From Maritalea porphyrae (GTDB lineage: Bacteria > Pseudomonadota > Alphaproteobacteria > Rhizobiales > Devosiaceae): a DNA stretch of 64,000 nt. The stretch lies in NCBI RefSeq assembly GCF_030159895.1, contig NZ_BSNI01000002.1, positions 808,039-872,038 on the forward strand, written 5' to 3'. The translations under genes and the position numbers were made by a program. Positions 63,044 through 64,000 of the stretch are shown here, piece by piece. A model generated the notes under the pieces. That model ran no database searches and was not told where the DNA came from. It saw only the letters and a list, made by a program, of their open reading frames with translations. The first letter of the stretch is position 1. The number at the start of each line of letters is the position of its first letter.

Positions 63044-64000
63044 TTAGAACTGAACTGGACCAGAAAGTTCTTTTACTTCCCAAGGCAAGCCGTGGCTGTT
63101 CAGCATGTCCATAAAGTCATCAGGATCAAGCTGTTCCATGTTCCACACGCCTGGTTCATTCCAATTGCCTTTAAGGAATTGCGCTGCGCCAATCATGGCT
63201 GGTACACCGGTTGTGTAGGCAACAGCTTGTGAACCGACCTCCGCATAGCATTCTTCATGGTCACAATTATTGTAGATGTAGAATGTTTTCTCGCCAGAAC
63301 CGTCTTTGGCTTGGCCGGTTGCGATATCACCGATACAGGTTTTGCCCTTAGTCAATTCACCCAAGTCGCTGGGGTCCGGCAGCACGGTCGCCAAGAACTG
63401 CAATGGAATGATTTCTTTGCCATCGTGTACAACTGGCTCAATTGATGTCATCCCAATATTTTGAAGAACGGTGACATGGTTGATATAGGCATCACCAAAT
63501 GTCATCCAGAACCGCGCGCGTTCAATCTCTGGGAAGTGCGTCTTAAGGCTCTCCAGTTCTTCGTGATACATCAAATACATGTTCTTCTCGCCCACTTCTG
63601 GAAAGTCGAAGCTGTATTTTGTTGTCATTGCAGGGGTTTCCACCCAGTCACCATTTTCCCAGTGGCGGGCAGGGGCCGTCACCTCACGGATGTTGATTTC
63701 CGGATTGAAGTTGGTCGCAAACGCTTTGCCGTTGTCACCGCCATTGCAGTCTAGAATGTCGATCTGACGGATCGTGTCTAGCTTGTGCTTCTTGAGCCAT
63801 GTTGCAAATACAGATGTCACGCCGGGGTCAAAGCCTGAGCCCAAAATTGCAGTTAGACCAGCTTCCTTGAACTTGTCCTGATAGGCCCATTGCCAGTGAT
63901 ACTCAAACTTGGCTTCATCTTCGGGCTCATAGTTTGCAGTATCAAGATAGTTTGCGCCCGCTTTCAGGCACGCATCCATGATTGCCAAATCCTGATAAGG
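63044..64000 (-). CDS. Carboxynorspermidine synthase (saccharopine-dehydrogenase-like), partial at right edge
   Basis: The C-terminal part (about 318 residues) of the NADPH-dependent carboxynorspermidine/carboxyspermidine dehydrogenase, which joins putrescine or diaminopropane to aspartate semialdehyde. The visible start PYQDLAIMDACLKAGANYLDTANYEPEDEAKFEYHW is internal: the Rossmann nucleotide-binding region lies beyond the window. GSGFDPGVTSVFATWLKKH and NNCDHEECYAEVGSQAVAYTTGVPAMIGA are typical of the family. It precedes nspC and speB on the minus strand. Confidence 0.93.
   Translation of the reverse strand, partial: PYQDLAIMDACLKAGANYLDTANYEPEDEAKFEYHWQWAYQDKFKEAGLTAILGSGFDPGVTSVFATWLKKHKLDTIRQIDILDCNGGDNGKAFATNFNPEINIREVTAPARHWENGDWVETPAMTTKYSFDFPEVGEKNMYLMYHEELESLKTHFPEIERARFWMTFGDAYINHVTVLQNIGMTSIEPVVHDGKEIIPLQFLATVLPDPSDLGELTKGKTCIGDIATGQAKDGSGEKTFYIYNNCDHEECYAEVGSQAVAYTTGVPAMIGAAQFLKGNWNEPGVWNMEQLDPDDFMDMLNSHGLPWEVKELSGPVQF

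Noticed and set aside
1-64000. Insertion sequences, prophage genes, CRISPR arrays, integrases
   Set aside because: No transposase, integrase, phage structural gene or regularly spaced repeats were seen in either strand.

Overview
The window looks like a chromosomal segment of an alphaproteobacterium, probably a marine or aquatic member of the Hyphomicrobiales (Rhizobiales) with roughly 50% GC by eye. Grounds for this are the cluster NDUFA9-like / uppP / GST / queG / SDR, a membrane-bound ferritin of the MbfA type, the carboxynorspermidine polyamine route, the many solute-binding-protein transporters and the style of the ribosomal genes. The genus cannot be fixed from the sequence alone. Coding density is very high: no gene-free stretch exceeds about 210 bases, and several convergent pairs overlap at their 3' ends.

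1-8175: assimilatory nitrate/nitrite operon on the minus strand (nrtA, nrtB, a double-ATPase nrtCD fusion, nirB, nirD running off the left edge), with a divergent LysR regulator and a LysR-type box between them. 8273-11461: an orphan amino-acid binding protein, a CHASE4-like/GGDEF diguanylate cyclase and an XRE-cupin regulator. 11669-18916: a peptide ABC operon (SBP, two permeases, two ATPases) ending in a proline aminopeptidase, facing the XRE-cupin gene across a perfect AT-rich palindrome. 18936-21322: a WYL regulator divergent from an epoxide-hydrolase-like gene across a perfect 11-bp inverted repeat, then a YdeI-family gene. 21526-30961: a FadR/GntR regulator, a second peptide ABC operon ending in an isopenicillin-N-epimerase-like aminotransferase, then TRAP Q and M subunits without a P subunit.

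30979-41000: tRNA-Leu(CAG), the NDUFA9-like/uppP/GST/queG/SDR housekeeping block, an alpha/beta hydrolase, infC with a probable AUU start and a clear terminator, a small membrane-regulator module (tethered LuxR-type HTH, DUF4199, VOC), then rpmI, rplT and pheS. 40863-44310: an uncommon gene coding for a DEDDh exonuclease fused to an ASCH domain sits in translational overlap between pheS and pheT. This is the most unusual architecture in the window. 44336-47932: two related GT92-like glycosyltransferases and an O-antigen-ligase/polymerase-like membrane protein, apparently a small surface-glycan module inserted between pheT and fumarase.

48014-58539: fumarase, two GNAT proteins, an aldo-keto reductase, trhO, a membrane LytTR regulator, a TetR regulator with a doubled operator facing a small membrane protein, a PNPOx-like protein, two tandem related hydrolases and mbfA. 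58736-64000: lepA, a VOC protein and a polyamine operon (carboxynorspermidine synthase running off the right edge, nspC, speB).

Recurring themes: each of the three binding-protein/permease operons carries a strong intercistronic hairpin directly after the binding-protein gene, and five local regulators have a readable palindromic or repeated candidate operator beside them.
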